DNA of 64,000 bases from Microbacterium sp. SL75 (GCF_026625865.1 NZ_CP113067.1:2170001-2234000), one strand, 5' to 3'; shown: positions 41,940 through 50,595, numbered from the stretch's first letter. The notes: generated from the letters alone by a model not told the origin. A program made the numbers and translations.

Positions 41940-43025
41940 TCAGCGCTCGAACGAGTAGCTGGCCTGCCCGACGAGGGTGAGGGTGATGCGCGTCGGGAGC
42001 TCCTCCGGGATCTCTTCGTCCTCGTCCAACGCCTCGATCTTGTGGATGGGGACGGTGATGTTGCCGTCGTCCTCGAAGACCACATCCCGGGGAGCGAACG
42101 AGAAGAAGAGCACCCGGTGGGTGCCGCGCAGCTCGACGGTGCGGCTCACGTCGCTGCGCTCGTGCAGGTTGAGGACCGATTCGTCCGCGAGGACCGAACC
42201 GTCGAGGTAGGTGGCCTCGACGCGGTAGGTGCTCGGCTCGACCGCCTTGATGTTGAGATCCTCGACGATGTCGGTGAACGTGGCGTCGGGGTGGTTCATC
42301 TCGAAGGCGATCGCGCGCAGGTGATCGTACGTGAGGTTGACGCGGCGCGAGAACAGCGCGGCGTTCTCGATCTCGCATGCGGCGGCGTGCGGCGCCTGGT
42401 CGCGGAGGTACTCGCGCACGTCGTCGGGGCTCGGGTAGTCGAACCGCATGTGGTAGTGGAATCGACCCGGTCGATTGACGATGTAATGACTGACGTCCTG
42501 CACGTCGTTCACGGTCAGGCAGTAGATCCGCTTGACCGAGGACGTCCCGTCGAACAGCGTCAGGAACTGGTTCTGACGGTTGGGGCCGTCGAGCGGGGTG
42601 CGGCCGGACGAGAACGTTTTCTCGAACTCGTCGAAGATGACGAGGCACTCGTCGAGGGTCTCGAGGAAGTCGACGATGCCCTCGGCATCCTCGCTGACGA
42701 GAACGACGGGAATGTCGCTCTCGATCGCGCGAGCGGCCAGCATGCGCAAGAACATCGACTTGCCCTGGCCCTTGTTGCCCGAGAGCATCACGCCGAGGTT
42801 GCGTTCGAAGCGGGCGTAGGTGCGGAAGATCTTGTCGACCTTGGCCTCGCGGCGGCCGTAGACCTTCTCCGAACCCACGCCGAGGTTCTCGGTGCGCAGG
42901 AGGCTGAAGCCCTCCTTGATGCTGTATCGCACGCGGTAGGTACCGAGGGGGAGGGAATCGTGAGCCTGGACGCCGGAGTCGTAGACCCGAACCTGTCCGC
43001 CGGTTTCGATGTAGGTACTGCTCAC
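41940..43025 (-). CDS. Atypical AAA-type ATPase, unknown function
   Basis: 361 aa. Walker A GNKGQGKS at residues 83-90, Walker B LVIFDEFE at 128-135, then a conserved arginine area VNRPGRFHYHMRFDYPSPDD near 220. The first 75 residues (IETGGQVRVYDSGVQAHDSL, RVRYSIKEGFSLLRT) and the last 90 (EDLNIKAVEPSTYRVEATYL, PEELPTRITLTLVGQASYSF) match nothing I recognise; the C-terminal part looks like a small all-beta domain. Related ATPases occur in actinophage genomes. It is convergent with the HU-like gene, 5 bp apart, and divergent from 43297. Confidence 0.75.
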   Translation of the reverse strand: MSSTYIETGGQVRVYDSGVQAHDSLPLGTYRVRYSIKEGFSLLRTENLGVGSEKVYGRREAKVDKIFRTYARFERNLGVMLSGNKGQGKSMFLRMLAARAIESDIPVVLVSEDAEGIVDFLETLDECLVIFDEFEKTFSSGRTPLDGPNRQNQFLTLFDGTSSVKRIYCLTVNDVQDVSHYIVNRPGRFHYHMRFDYPSPDDVREYLRDQAPHAAACEIENAALFSRRVNLTYDHLRAIAFEMNHPDATFTDIVEDLNIKAVEPSTYRVEATYLDGSVLADESVLNLHERSDVSRTVELRGTHRVLFFSFAPRDVVFEDDGNITVPIHKIEALDEDEEIPEELPTRITLTLVGQASYSFER

Positions 43026-43296
43026 TGCGTCGGGCTCCTGAGGGGGAAAAGGCGTGCCGGTGGGCCGATCTCTGTCTGAGATTTACATTAGCGTCTTCTC
43101 ATCTTTGTGTGAGGATTGCCCGAATTTCGGCGCAAGAATGCTGTTGGCGCCCGTTTTCGCGCGCTTTTCTGCCCACCGCCTACCGCATACCACCTTGCAT
43201 TCCCAGCGCGGAAGATGAGAAGTCCGGGGCACCGTTTCGCTATGGTCGGGAAGAAGCCGAGTGCCTCCCGACACTCCGACAGGCCGTGGGGGCCAT
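43026..43296. other. 271-bp divergent control region with two AAGATGAGAAG copies
   Basis: AT-richer than its surroundings. AAGATGAGAAG occurs at 43215-43225 on the plus strand and at 43095-43105 on the minus strand, each facing its own downstream gene. The plus copy is followed after 18 nt by CTATGGT-type sequence, possibly a -10 box. No gene is seen in it. Confidence 0.55.
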
Positions 43297-43833
43297 ATGG
43301 CAGAACAGCCCGACCCGGATGCGACCGCGTTCCAGCTCACGCTTCGCACCACCGGCAACGACGTCGATCCCGAAATCTGGCACGCGACGACGGTTCGTAC
43401 CGGGGGTGTCGCCCTCCTCGCAGGCGAGCCCGGCTCGGCCGAGGCGACCGTGTACCGCGTGCACTACGCGAACCCGCGCTGGGTCGAGCAGCTGCGGGAT
43501 GCCGGGGCGGACCTCACATCGATCAGTTCCGCGTTCGTCGACCGAGAACTCATCTCCCTGGTCGACGAATCCTCCTTGTTCACCGACAACCTCTGCATCA
43601 TCTCCTCGGTCCACGTCGAGGACCCTCTCCAGGGACCGTCGCTGAGTCACGAGCTCGTGCGCATCATCGCCCGGGTGTTCGACGGCGACACCATCGCGCT
43701 GCTCACCACACGGCGAACGGGGAGCGACGGATCGACCGGGTTCTGGGCCGACCGTGCGCACTGGGCGGCGATCGGGTTCGTCGACATCCCGGGGACGACC
43801 TCGATGATCCTCCCGGTGGGTTCGCGCTCGTAG
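43297..43833 (+). CDS. Hypothetical protein, faintly GNAT-like
   Basis: 178 aa, divergent from the AAA gene. Segments LCIISSVHVEDPLQGPSLSH and ELVRIIARVFDGDTIALLTT with GFWADRAHWAAIGFVDIPGT resemble motif A/B spacing of a GNAT acetyltransferase (V-x-P-x-x-Q/R-G-x-G/S), but the N-terminal half (FQLTLRTTGNDVDPEIWHAT) does not help. No named family is assigned. The ATG at 43297 follows a GTGGGGG Shine-Dalgarno; an upstream start at 43261 would add 12 residues. Confidence 0.7.
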   Translation: MAEQPDPDATAFQLTLRTTGNDVDPEIWHATTVRTGGVALLAGEPGSAEATVYRVHYANPRWVEQLRDAGADLTSISSAFVDRELISLVDESSLFTDNLCIISSVHVEDPLQGPSLSHELVRIIARVFDGDTIALLTTRRTGSDGSTGFWADRAHWAAIGFVDIPGTTSMILPVGSRS

Positions 43834-43889
43834 ACGGCCTTCCCCGCCGCGCCCCCTAGGGTGAATGCAGACGAGGAGAGGAATCCGCC

Positions 43890-44375
43890 GTGACGGACGA
43901 ACGCGAACGCCTGAGCTGGGACGACTTCGGAAGGGCCACCCGCGACATCTCCCGGGCGATCGTGGCCGACGGCTTCCAGCCCGAGGTGGTCGTGGCGATC
44001 GCCCGCGGTGGACTGCTGCCGGGAGGGGCCATCGCGTACGGCCTCGGGGCGAAGAACTGCGGAGCCCTGAACGTCGAGTTCTACACGGGCGTGGGCACCG
44101 TGCTCGATGCCCCCGAGGTGCTGCCCCCGGCCCTCGACCTGTCGTACCTCACGGGACGACGGGTGCTCCTCGTCGACGACGTCGCCGACAGCGGCCGCAC
44201 GCTCGATCTCGCCGTGAAACTCCTGAATCGGCAGGGCGCCGACGTGCGCTCCGCGGTGATCTACACGAAGCCCACGACGATCATTGCCCCCGATTACTCG
44301 TGGCGAGACACCTCCCTGTGGATCGAGTTCCCCTGGTCGCACCTCGGATCCGTGCAGGAGGAAGACGCCGCGTGA
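43890..44375 (+). CDS. Phosphoribosyltransferase (PRTase, hypoxanthine/xanthine-type small form)
   Basis: 161 aa from GTG at 43890. The PRPP loop is [20 protein letters not shown] near residue 92; [20 protein letters not shown] is the PPi-binding loop. The C-terminal [13 protein letters not shown] fits the small Gpt-like group that uses xanthine, guanine or hypoxanthine. The base specificity is not clear from the hood residues. Overlaps ung by 4 nt (GTGA). Confidence 0.87.
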   Translation: MTDERERLSWDDFGRATRDISRAIVADGFQPEVVVAIARGGLLPGGAIAYGLGAKNCGALNVEFYTGVGTVLDAPEVLPPALDLSYLTGRRVLLVDDVADSGRTLDLAVKLLNRQGADVRSAVIYTKPTTIIAPDYSWRDTSLWIEFPWSHLGSVQEEDAA

Positions 44376-45058
44376 GCGCGATGACGCTCGCCGAACTCGC
44401 GGACGCGGGCCTCATCGACCCCTCATGGGTCGAGGCGCTCGAGCCGGTGGCCGCCGACATCGCCTCGGTCGGGAACCGCCTCCGGGCAGAGGACAAGCCG
44501 TACCTCCCCGCCGGTGACCTCGTGCTGCGCGCTTTTCGCACCCCGCTCGATGCGGTGCGCGTGCTCGTCGTCGGGCAGGACCCGTATCCGACCCCCGGCC
44601 ACCCGATCGGCCTGTCGTTCGCGGTCGACCCGCACGTGCGGCCGCTGCCGCGGAGCCTGTCGAACATCTATCGCGAGCTCTCCGACGACCTGGGTGTCGC
44701 CCCCGCGCCGCACGGTGATCTCTCGGCGTGGGCCGCTCAGGGCGTGATGCTGCTCAACAGGGTGCTGACCGTGGCACCGGGGGCTCCGGCATCCCACCGC
44801 GGGTGGGGGTGGGAACGGGTGACCGAGCACGCCATCCGCTGTCTCGTCGCGCGGGATTCTGCGCTGGTGGCGGTGCTGTGGGGCAAGGACGCCCAGGGTC
44901 TGACGCCGCTGCTCGGCGACACGGCGATCGTTGCGTCGCCGCACCCGTCGCCCCTGTCGGCGAGTCGCGGCTTCTTCGGTTCCCGTCCGTTCTCGCGCGT
45001 GAACGCGCTGCTCGAAGAACAGGGCGCCGAGCCCGTGGACTGGCGCATCCCCGCCTGA
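44372..45058 (+). CDS. ung: Uracil-DNA glycosylase, family 1
   Basis: 228 aa from GTG at 44372, whose spacing to AGGAGG (10 nt) is better than that of the ATG at 44381. Motifs [16 protein letters not shown] (catalytic Asp and water-activating loop) and [14 protein letters not shown] (minor-groove loop with His) are complete. It removes uracil from DNA, beginning base-excision repair. A terminator follows at 45080-45100. Confidence 0.96.
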   Translation: MSAMTLAELADAGLIDPSWVEALEPVAADIASVGNRLRAEDKPYLPAGDLVLRAFRTPLDAVRVLVVGQDPYPTPGHPIGLSFAVDPHVRPLPRSLSNIYRELSDDLGVAPAPHGDLSAWAAQGVMLLNRVLTVAPGAPASHRGWGWERVTEHAIRCLVARDSALVAVLWGKDAQGLTPLLGDTAIVASPHPSPLSASRGFFGSRPFSRVNALLEEQGAEPVDWRIPA

Positions 45059-45079
45059 GGTCCTCTACACGGGATGCCA

Positions 45080-45100
45080 CGGGGCGGCGAACCCGCCCCG
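45080..45100 (+). terminator. Terminator after ung
   Basis: CGGGGCGG (45080-45087) pairs with CCGCCCCG (45093-45100), loop CGAAC. A compact GC hairpin 22 bp after the ung stop. Confidence 0.65.
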
Positions 45101-45150
45101 GGATCGTATCCGTCACACGCGCGAAACCACGACGCCCGTAGAGTTGCGGG

Positions 45151-45762
45151 GTGCTGGAAGAGGAGTACGAGAAGAGCCGGCGGCGGTTGCCTGCCCACCT
45201 GCGCCCGACGCCGAAGCCCGAGCAACCCTTCGCGTTCGAGATCCGCCCGGCGACCGAGGCCGACGTTCCCGACATCCGCGAGATCTACAACTATTACGTG
45301 CGCAACTCGGTGGTGACTTTCGACGAGAAGGCGTGGTCCCTCGCGAAGTGGCGCGACAAGTTCGCCACCCTCCACAAGCTCGGGCTGCCCTTCCTCGTCG
45401 CCCAGTCGCCGAGCGGTCAGATCCTCGGGTACGCGCTCGTGCAGCCGTGGCAGTCGAAGTCGGCGTACCGCTACACGGTCGAGAATTCGATCTACCTGGG
45501 GCAGGCGGCCGCGGGCAAAGGCCTCGGGCGCGCTCTGCTCGAGGCGCTCGTCGCGGCGTGCCAAGACCTCGGCATCCGCGAGATGGTCGCGGCCATCAGC
45601 GACAAGGGGGCCGACGCCTCGATCGCCCTGCACGAGAAGCTCGGCTTCAACGAGGTGGGGCGGATGGGCCGAGTGGGGTTCAAGTTCGGGCGGTGGCTCG
45701 GGGTCGTGTATCTGCAGAAGAGCATCCCGTCGAAGAAGAAGCGGCGGAAGCTGTTCGGCTGA
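45151..45762 (+). CDS. GNAT acetyltransferase, phosphinothricin acetyltransferase-like
   Basis: 203 aa from GTG at 45151. IRPATEADVPDIREIYNYYV, GYALVQPWQSKSAYRYTVEN, SIYLGQAAAGKGLGRALLEA (acetyl-CoA loop) and ALHEKLGFNEVGRMGRVGFK match the PAT/Bar group, acting on phosphinothricin-type or methionine sulfone/sulfoximine-type amino acids. A 25-residue N-terminal extension precedes the domain and a basic tail (KKKRRKLFG) ends it. Real substrate unknown. Confidence 0.85.
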   Translation: MLEEEYEKSRRRLPAHLRPTPKPEQPFAFEIRPATEADVPDIREIYNYYVRNSVVTFDEKAWSLAKWRDKFATLHKLGLPFLVAQSPSGQILGYALVQPWQSKSAYRYTVENSIYLGQAAAGKGLGRALLEALVAACQDLGIREMVAAISDKGADASIALHEKLGFNEVGRMGRVGFKFGRWLGVVYLQKSIPSKKKRRKLFG

Positions 45763-45780
45763 GCCGGTTCGAGCGGGCGT

Positions 45781-45862
45781 GCCGAACTCCGGAGATTTCG
45801 CGTCAGGATGCCGTTCGCCGCGCTCGCGACGGGCGACGCGCGGCATTTCTCCGGAGTTCGGC
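45781..45862. repeat. Nested palindromic element, convergent gap
   Basis: Outer arms GCCGAACTCCGGAGA (45781-45795) and its complement (45848-45862), 15 bp perfect; inner arms ATGCCG (45808-45813) and CGGCAT (45841-45846); innermost TCGCC/GGCGA around GCGCTCGCGACG. A 12-nt bulge on one side faces a single T on the other. The same order of parts, including the CTCGCGAC apical sequence, is seen on the minus strand at 8490-8539. Confidence 0.7.
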
Positions 45863-45876
45863 CCGCCCGGCCGGGC

Positions 45877-46596
45877 TCAGTCCTGGCGGGCGGCGGCGAG
45901 GATGACCTCGGCGAGATCGCGCGGACGTGACCACATGGGCCAGTGGCCGGTCGGCAGGTCGATGCTCGCGACGTGCGTCAACATCGCCACCTCGGCGAAC
46001 ATCGGGTGACCCGCGTGCGCGAGCTCACGGACCTGCGCGCGGGGAAGGGAGCAGCACACGAGGGTGGTCGGCACGTCGTGCCGGGCGGGGTTCGTGAGCT
46101 GCACCGACTGGCGCAGCACCGGACCGGGCTCGGCGACGGCGTCGCGGCGGAACCGCTCGAGCGCGGCTGGGTTCAGGCCCTCGAGGCTCGCCTGCTGCCC
46201 GAGGGCGTCGAAGGGCGGCAGGGGGACAGCGCGAACCTCGGACGACAGGTCGGCGGCGAACGCGACTCCCGGTGCCGAGGGGCCGGAATCGACCCAGACG
46301 ACCCGGCGGACGAGTTCCGGATGCCGGTCGAGCACCAGGCTCACCGGAGCGTTGGCGCCGCTGTGCGCGACGAGCATCGCGGGTTCGTCGAGGTGCGCGA
46401 GCACCTCGAGGACGGCGTCGACCTGCTCGTCGAGCGTGCGGTCGGCCCGGGCCGGATCGCGAGGGTCGAGACCCGGCAGGGTCAGAGCCGTCGCGCGGGC
46501 GGGGTGGAGATGGGGGAGGACGTCGTCCCACGCCCAGGCGCCGAGCCAGTGGCCGGGGATGAGGACGAGGGGCGGAAGGACTGCGGTGGTGTTCAT
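45877..46596 (-). CDS. Alpha/beta hydrolase
   Basis: 239 aa from the ATG at 46594-46596. LVLIPGHWLGAWAWDDVLPH is the oxyanion-hole region, AMLVAHSGANAPVSLVLDRH carries the nucleophile (Ser in HSGA), and the catalytic histidine is probably in IDLPTGHWPMWSRPRDLA. The related group includes esterases and salicylate-ester hydrolase-like proteins. The gene is divergent from a WYL regulator 73 bp away, which likely controls it. The substrate is unknown. Confidence 0.85.
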   Translation of the reverse strand: MNTTAVLPPLVLIPGHWLGAWAWDDVLPHLHPARATALTLPGLDPRDPARADRTLDEQVDAVLEVLAHLDEPAMLVAHSGANAPVSLVLDRHPELVRRVVWVDSGPSAPGVAFAADLSSEVRAVPLPPFDALGQQASLEGLNPAALERFRRDAVAEPGPVLRQSVQLTNPARHDVPTTLVCCSLPRAQVRELAHAGHPMFAEVAMLTHVASIDLPTGHWPMWSRPRDLAEVILAAARQD

Positions 46597-46629
46597 CCGC
46601 CCAGCATGCAAGCGGCGAGGGGCAACGGT

Positions 46630-46648
46630 ATGTCACCATTACTGGCAT
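46630..46648. promoter_or_regulatory. Possible operator between hydrolase and WYL regulator
   Basis: An imperfect dyad ATGTCA-N7-TGGCAT lies midway in the 73-bp divergent gap. Size and spacing suit a dimeric DeoR/YafY-type regulator. It is only a candidate. Confidence 0.4.
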
Positions 46649-46669
46649 GAATTTTGGCATCGAGCGACG

Positions 46670-47368
46670 ATGAAGCGGGCGGAGCGGCTGCACGCCTTGA
46701 CCGAGATGCTGCGAAGGCGGGGCGTCCACGGCAGTTCGGCCGAGCGGTTGGCCCGTGAGTTCGCCGTCTCGGTGCGGACGATCAAGCGCGACCTGGCCGC
46801 ACTCGAGCGCAGCGGTGCGCCCATCTGGTCGCGGCCGGGTCCCGGTGGCGGGTACGGTCTCGCGGTCGGTTCGTCGCTTCCGCCGGTGACGCTCTCTCCG
46901 GCGCAGGCGGTCGCCCTCACGGCGGCCGTCGCCGCGAATCCCGACGCCCCCTACAACGATCTGGCGCGCGCGGGTGTGGCGAAGATCCTCGACGTCGTCG
47001 ACCCGCGGACGCGCGCACGGGCAGACGAGCTGGCCGCTCGTGTGTGGGTCGACGCCCCCGCCGCGCCGTCGCGGGCGGTGCGATCCGCGCTCGAGGAAGC
47101 GCTCACCGAGCAGCGGGTGGTGCGCGTCAGGTACACCGCGGAGACGGGGACGGTGACCACCCGCGACGTCGAGCCCGTCCTCTTCGCAGCGCGGGAGGGA
47201 CGATGGTTCCTCGTGGGCTGGTGCCGCCTGCGCGAGGCGATGAGGTGGTTCGCCGTCGCGCGGATCGATCGGGCGACAGCGCTTTCGATCGCGTGCAGTG
47301 GTCACACCGTCGCCGAGGTGGGCCGGCCGCCCGCGACGTCACGCCCGGTCGGCGGCCAGGACGCGTGA
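46670..47368 (+). CDS. WYL-domain transcriptional regulator (YafY type)
   Basis: 232 aa. An N-terminal winged helix (LHALTEMLRRRGVHGSSAER and LAREFAVSVRTIKRDLAALE) and a C-terminal WYL domain (VVRVRYTAETGTVTTRDVEP, REGRWFLVGWCRLREAMRWF) with the W-x-L rather than W-Y-L core. Such proteins often regulate the divergent neighbour and bind a ligand in the WYL fold. An 8-codon start-stop sequence at 46646-46672 overlaps the start but is not considered a gene. Confidence 0.87.
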   Translation: MKRAERLHALTEMLRRRGVHGSSAERLAREFAVSVRTIKRDLAALERSGAPIWSRPGPGGGYGLAVGSSLPPVTLSPAQAVALTAAVAANPDAPYNDLARAGVAKILDVVDPRTRARADELAARVWVDAPAAPSRAVRSALEEALTEQRVVRVRYTAETGTVTTRDVEPVLFAAREGRWFLVGWCRLREAMRWFAVARIDRATALSIACSGHTVAEVGRPPATSRPVGGQDA

Positions 47369-47404
47369 TCCGCGGTCGAATGTCCCGCTGCGTTCGACGC
47401 GGCC

Positions 47405-47725
47405 TCAGCGCCCGCGCGGCGGCGACGGAGCGGCCTGCCGCACCTCGTCGACCAGCGTGCGCCACGGCCCCTCGAGCTGCCCGTCGCCCAGCCGCGCCTG
47501 GTGGACGGCGGTGTCGCCCCGGTGCACCTCGATGCGCCACTGGTAGCGATCGGCGCCGGGGGAGCCGGGGGAAGGGGCGTCCCAGGGGCAGCTCTCGACG
47601 AGCTGCCGCCACCGGGGGAGCCGGTCGCGATCGGGCTCGGCCCGCCACTGCTTCGAAAGCCCCGCGATACCTCCCGAGCGCACGACGAGTACGCTCCAGC
47701 GCTCTTCGTCGTCAGGCTCGGGCAT
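47405..47725 (-). CDS. Emfourin-like protealysin inhibitor
   Basis: 106 aa. WSVLVVRSGGIAGLSKQWRA and WRQLVESCPWDA, then DRYQWRIEVHRGDTAVHQAR, match emfourin, the small protein inhibitor of protealysin-type M4 proteases described in Serratia. It overlaps the 3' end of the protease gene by 14 nt and follows it on the same strand, the usual gene order of this pair. It would protect the cytoplasm from the active enzyme. Confidence 0.85.
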   Translation of the reverse strand: MPEPDDEERWSVLVVRSGGIAGLSKQWRAEPDRDRLPRWRQLVESCPWDAPSPGSPGADRYQWRIEVHRGDTAVHQARLGDGQLEGPWRTLVDEVRQAAPSPPRGR

Positions 47726-48770
47726 CCTCCTCGACGCCGACCCCGGCCCACGCGGCACGGACGGCGGCGACCTCCTCCGACTTCTCACCGTACTCGCTGG
47801 CCGCGGCCGACAGGGTGGCGGCCGCGAACACCGAGAAATCGGCGGTGGGCGACAGCGTGCCCGCGGTGATCGTGCGGTACCAGATGAGACCGGCGCGCTC
47901 CCACGCGAACCCGCCGAGCGCGGTCGCGGCGAGGTAGAAGGCCCGGTTCGGGATACCCGAGTTGATGTGCACCCCGCCGTTGTCGTCGGTCGTCTCGACG
48001 TAGTCACGCATGTGCCCCGGCTGCGGGTCTTTGCCGAGCACGTCGTCGTCGTAGGCGGTGCCCGGTGCCTTCATCGAGCGCAGGGCCTCGCCCTGCACCG
48101 GGGCGGCGAAGATGCCCTCGCCGATGAGCCACGATGCCTGGTCGGCGCTCTGGCCGAGGTGATGCTGTTCGGCGAGGGCACCGAACACGTCGGAAAGCGA
48201 CTCGTTGAGCGCGCCCGACTGACCCTGGTACTCGAGCCCGCCGGAGGCCTCGGTGACGCCGTGCCCGAGCTCGTGAGCGATGACGCTGAGCGACCGCGTG
48301 AATCCGACGAACACATCGCCGTCGCCGTCGCCGAAGACCATGCGCTCGCCGTTCCAGAAGGCGTTGTCGTAGTCGTCGCCGAAGTGCACGGTGGCCAGCA
48401 GCGATCCACCGGCGGCGTCGATGCCGTCGCGGGCGAAGGCATCCCAGAAAAAGTCGTAGGTCTCGCCGAGACCGTCGTAGGCCTCGTCGACCGCGGCGTC
48501 GCCCGACGGGGCGTCGTCTTCGCTGCGCACGCGACGACCCGGGAGGTTCTCGGTGTTCGCCGCGTCGGAGACGACGCGATCGGGCACCGGCGCCGTCTCG
48601 GCCACGAGGGTGTCGCCCTCGATGGACAGCCGCAGGCGCGCTCGCGTCGGACGCGCCGGCCGCGGCACGGCGAGGGTCTTTCGCGCCGCTTCGGCGGCCC
48701 GTGCCATGCGCGGGTCGTCGGTGGAGGCGAGTCGGTCGAGCAGGAACGGGGGGACGATACCTGGGGTCAT
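47712..48770 (-). CDS. M4 family metalloprotease, protealysin type
   Basis: 352 aa. Zinc motif HELGH in VIAHELGHGVTEASGGLEYQ, downstream GALNESLSDVFGALAEQHHL with the third ligand Glu, and the catalytic His in DDNGGVHINSGIPNRAFYLA. The short propeptide has the PPFLLDRLA box of protealysins, and no signal peptide is visible. Protealysins are cytoplasmic or leave the cell by unclear routes. It precedes its inhibitor gene. Three inverted repeats stand in its upstream gap. Confidence 0.92.
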   Translation of the reverse strand: MTPGIVPPFLLDRLASTDDPRMARAAEAARKTLAVPRPARPTRARLRLSIEGDTLVAETAPVPDRVVSDAANTENLPGRRVRSEDDAPSGDAAVDEAYDGLGETYDFFWDAFARDGIDAAGGSLLATVHFGDDYDNAFWNGERMVFGDGDGDVFVGFTRSLSVIAHELGHGVTEASGGLEYQGQSGALNESLSDVFGALAEQHHLGQSADQASWLIGEGIFAAPVQGEALRSMKAPGTAYDDDVLGKDPQPGHMRDYVETTDDNGGVHINSGIPNRAFYLAATALGGFAWERAGLIWYRTITAGTLSPTADFSVFAAATLSAAASEYGEKSEEVAAVRAAWAGVGVEEDARA

Positions 48771-48800
48771 GCGCCGAGGGTAGCGCCGACCTCCGACATC

Positions 48801-48949
48801 GAGGGATCCCTTGATCCCTCCGAGCGCGACCCTCCCGAGGCGCCGGATGCCGGCATCCGGTGCCTCGCCCCCGGCACCAGAACAGGGGATGCGACGAGAA
48901 CAGGGGAAACGGGGGCGAATCGGCCTGTTCTCGTGACGTTCCCTGTTCT
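48801..48949. repeat. Three consecutive inverted repeats upstream of the protease gene
   Basis: (1) GAGGGATC 48801-48808 with GATCCCTC 48813-48820. (2) A near-perfect 30-bp palindrome at 48837-48866 centred on CCGGATGCCGGCATCCGG. (3) AGAACAGGG 48879-48887 with CCCTGTTCT 48941-48949, nested around ACGAGAACAGG 48894-48904 and CCTGTTCTCGT 48924-48934. They fill the 212 bp between the protease start and the end of the ABC operon, and may end the ABC transcript. Confidence 0.75.
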
Positions 48950-48982
48950 CGAGTCAGGGTCTGTCGTGTCTGAGACGGACCG

Positions 48983-49774
48983 TCAGGCCGGCAGCGTCGG
49001 AATGGATGCCAAAAGCTGCCGCGTGTACGCCGCCTGCGGCTGCAGCAGCACCTTCTCGGTCGGCCCCTGCTCGACGACCCGGCCATCCTTCATCACGACC
49101 ACCTGGTCGCAGACGTTCTGGACCACGCCGATGTCGTGCGAGACGAGCACGAGGGTGAGGTCCTCTTCGACCCGCAGGCGCGCGAGCAGGCGCAGGATCT
49201 GCGCGCGTACCGTGACGTCAAGGGCCGACAGCGGCTCGTCGCCGACGAGGATGCGCGGGCGGTGGACGATCGCGCGGGCCAGGGCGATGCGCTGACGCTG
49301 GCCGCCCGAGAACTCGTGCGGGAAGCGTGCGGCCATGTCGGCGTCGAGGCCGACCTGTTCGAGCACCTCGCGCACCCGCGCGCGGCGGTCGCCCTCGACC
49401 CCCAGCGCCCACAGCGGCTCGCCGACGATGCGTTCGACGCTCATGCGGGGGTCGAGCGAGGCGTAGGGGTCCTGGAACACGATGCCGGTCGCCCGGCGCA
49501 GCCAGTGCAGTGATCGCGCCGAACCCCGAGCATCGACGGGGCGTCCGTCGACCTCGACCGTTCCCGCGCTCGGCACGTCGAGGCCCAGCAGCAGGCGCAC
49601 GAGGGTGGACTTGCCCGACCCCGACTCGCCGATGATGCCGACGGCGCTCCCCGCGAGCACCGAGAGGTCGACGTCGGCGAGACCCACGGTCCGCTCGGCT
49701 CGGCCGACGCCCCGCGTCCGCGGGGTGGGGTAGGTGCGCGAGAGCCCTCGCGCCCGCATCAGCGTCTCGGTCAC
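48983..49774 (-). CDS. Peptide/nickel-type ABC importer, ATPase 2 (DppF/OppF-like)
   Basis: 263 aa from GTG at 49774. Walker [10 protein letters not shown], signature [15 protein letters not shown], Walker [15 protein letters not shown]-loop VSHDIGVVQ. The linker [20 protein letters not shown] is typical of the OppF half. It overlaps the other ATPase by 4 nt (GTGA) and is the last gene of the operon. It energises uptake of di/oligopeptides or related solutes. Confidence 0.93.
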   Translation of the reverse strand: MTETLMRARGLSRTYPTPRTRGVGRAERTVGLADVDLSVLAGSAVGIIGESGSGKSTLVRLLLGLDVPSAGTVEVDGRPVDARGSARSLHWLRRATGIVFQDPYASLDPRMSVERIVGEPLWALGVEGDRRARVREVLEQVGLDADMAARFPHEFSGGQRQRIALARAIVHRPRILVGDEPLSALDVTVRAQILRLLARLRVEEDLTLVLVSHDIGVVQNVCDQVVVMKDGRVVEQGPTEKVLLQPQAAYTRQLLASIPTLPA

Positions 49775-50595
49775 GGGGTCCCCTCGGCCTCTTCGGTCGC
49801 GATCTCGCGAGCGGGGAGCTCGGGATGCCACAGCGTCGCGGTCGCATCCCGCAACAGGGCCTGCGTGACGGGTGACGACGGTGCCTTCAGCAGATCGGCG
49901 ACGGGGCCCTCCTCGACCGCACGTCCGTGTTCGAGGACCACGGCGTGGGTGGCGACCTGCGCGAGCACCGCGAGGTCGTGCGTGATGAAGACGAGGGACA
50001 TCCCGGCATCCTGGACGAGAGATCGCAGCAGCGACAGGATCCCCGCCTGGATCGTGACGTCGAGGGCGGTGGTCGGCTCGTCGGCGATGAGCAGCCGCGG
50101 GCGGCAGGCCAGGGCCATGGCGATCGCGACGCGCTGCCGCTGGCCGCCGGAGAGCTGGTGCGGGTAGCGCGAGACGAGCCGCTCGGGGTCGGGGAGCGCG
50201 ACGCGCTCCGCCTCGGCGACGGCGCGACGAAGCGCCTCGCGGCGCGAGACACCCTCGTGGATGCGGACCGACTCGCCGATCTGTCGACCCACCGTGCGAA
50301 TGGGGTTCAGGGCCGTGCGCGGCTCTTGGAAGACCATGCCGATGTCGTCGCCGCGCAGGCGTGCGAGCTCGCGATCGGGCAGCCCCAGGATCTCGCGGCC
50401 GTTCCAGAGGATGCTGCCCGAGGCGTGCGTGCCGTCGGGCAAGAGCCCCAGGATCGCCAGGGCGGTCAGCGATTTGCCCGATCCCGACTCGCCGATCAGC
50501 CCCACTCGCGCGCCCCCGGGGACCGAGAACGAGACGCCGTCGACGACGGCGCGACCGCCGATCTCGATCCGCAGGTCTGTCACGACGAGGCTCAC
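49771..50595 (-). CDS. Peptide/nickel-type ABC importer, ATPase 1 (DppD/OppD-like)
   Basis: 274 aa from GTG at 50595. Walker [15 protein letters not shown], the OppD hallmark [18 protein letters not shown], signature [15 protein letters not shown], Walker [16 protein letters not shown]. The C-terminal OppD zinc/Fe-S cysteine region is not visible: the tail [20 protein letters not shown] has no cysteines. Overlaps permease 2 by 4 nt. Confidence 0.93.
   Translation of the reverse strand: MSLVVTDLRIEIGGRAVVDGVSFSVPGGARVGLIGESGSGKSLTALAILGLLPDGTHASGSILWNGREILGLPDRELARLRGDDIGMVFQEPRTALNPIRTVGRQIGESVRIHEGVSRREALRRAVAEAERVALPDPERLVSRYPHQLSGGQRQRVAIAMALACRPRLLIADEPTTALDVTIQAGILSLLRSLVQDAGMSLVFITHDLAVLAQVATHAVVLEHGRAVEEGPVADLLKAPSSPVTQALLRDATATLWHPELPAREIATEEAEGTP

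Noticed and set aside
43239..43249. A weak GTCGCGATAGT look-alike, TTCGCTATGGT, ahead of the 178-aa gene
   Set aside because: Three mismatches and no upstream GGTTAC at the right distance.
46646..46672. An 8-codon leader peptide overlapping the WYL regulator start
   Set aside because: Too short, with no regulatory codon pattern and no good Shine-Dalgarno of its own.
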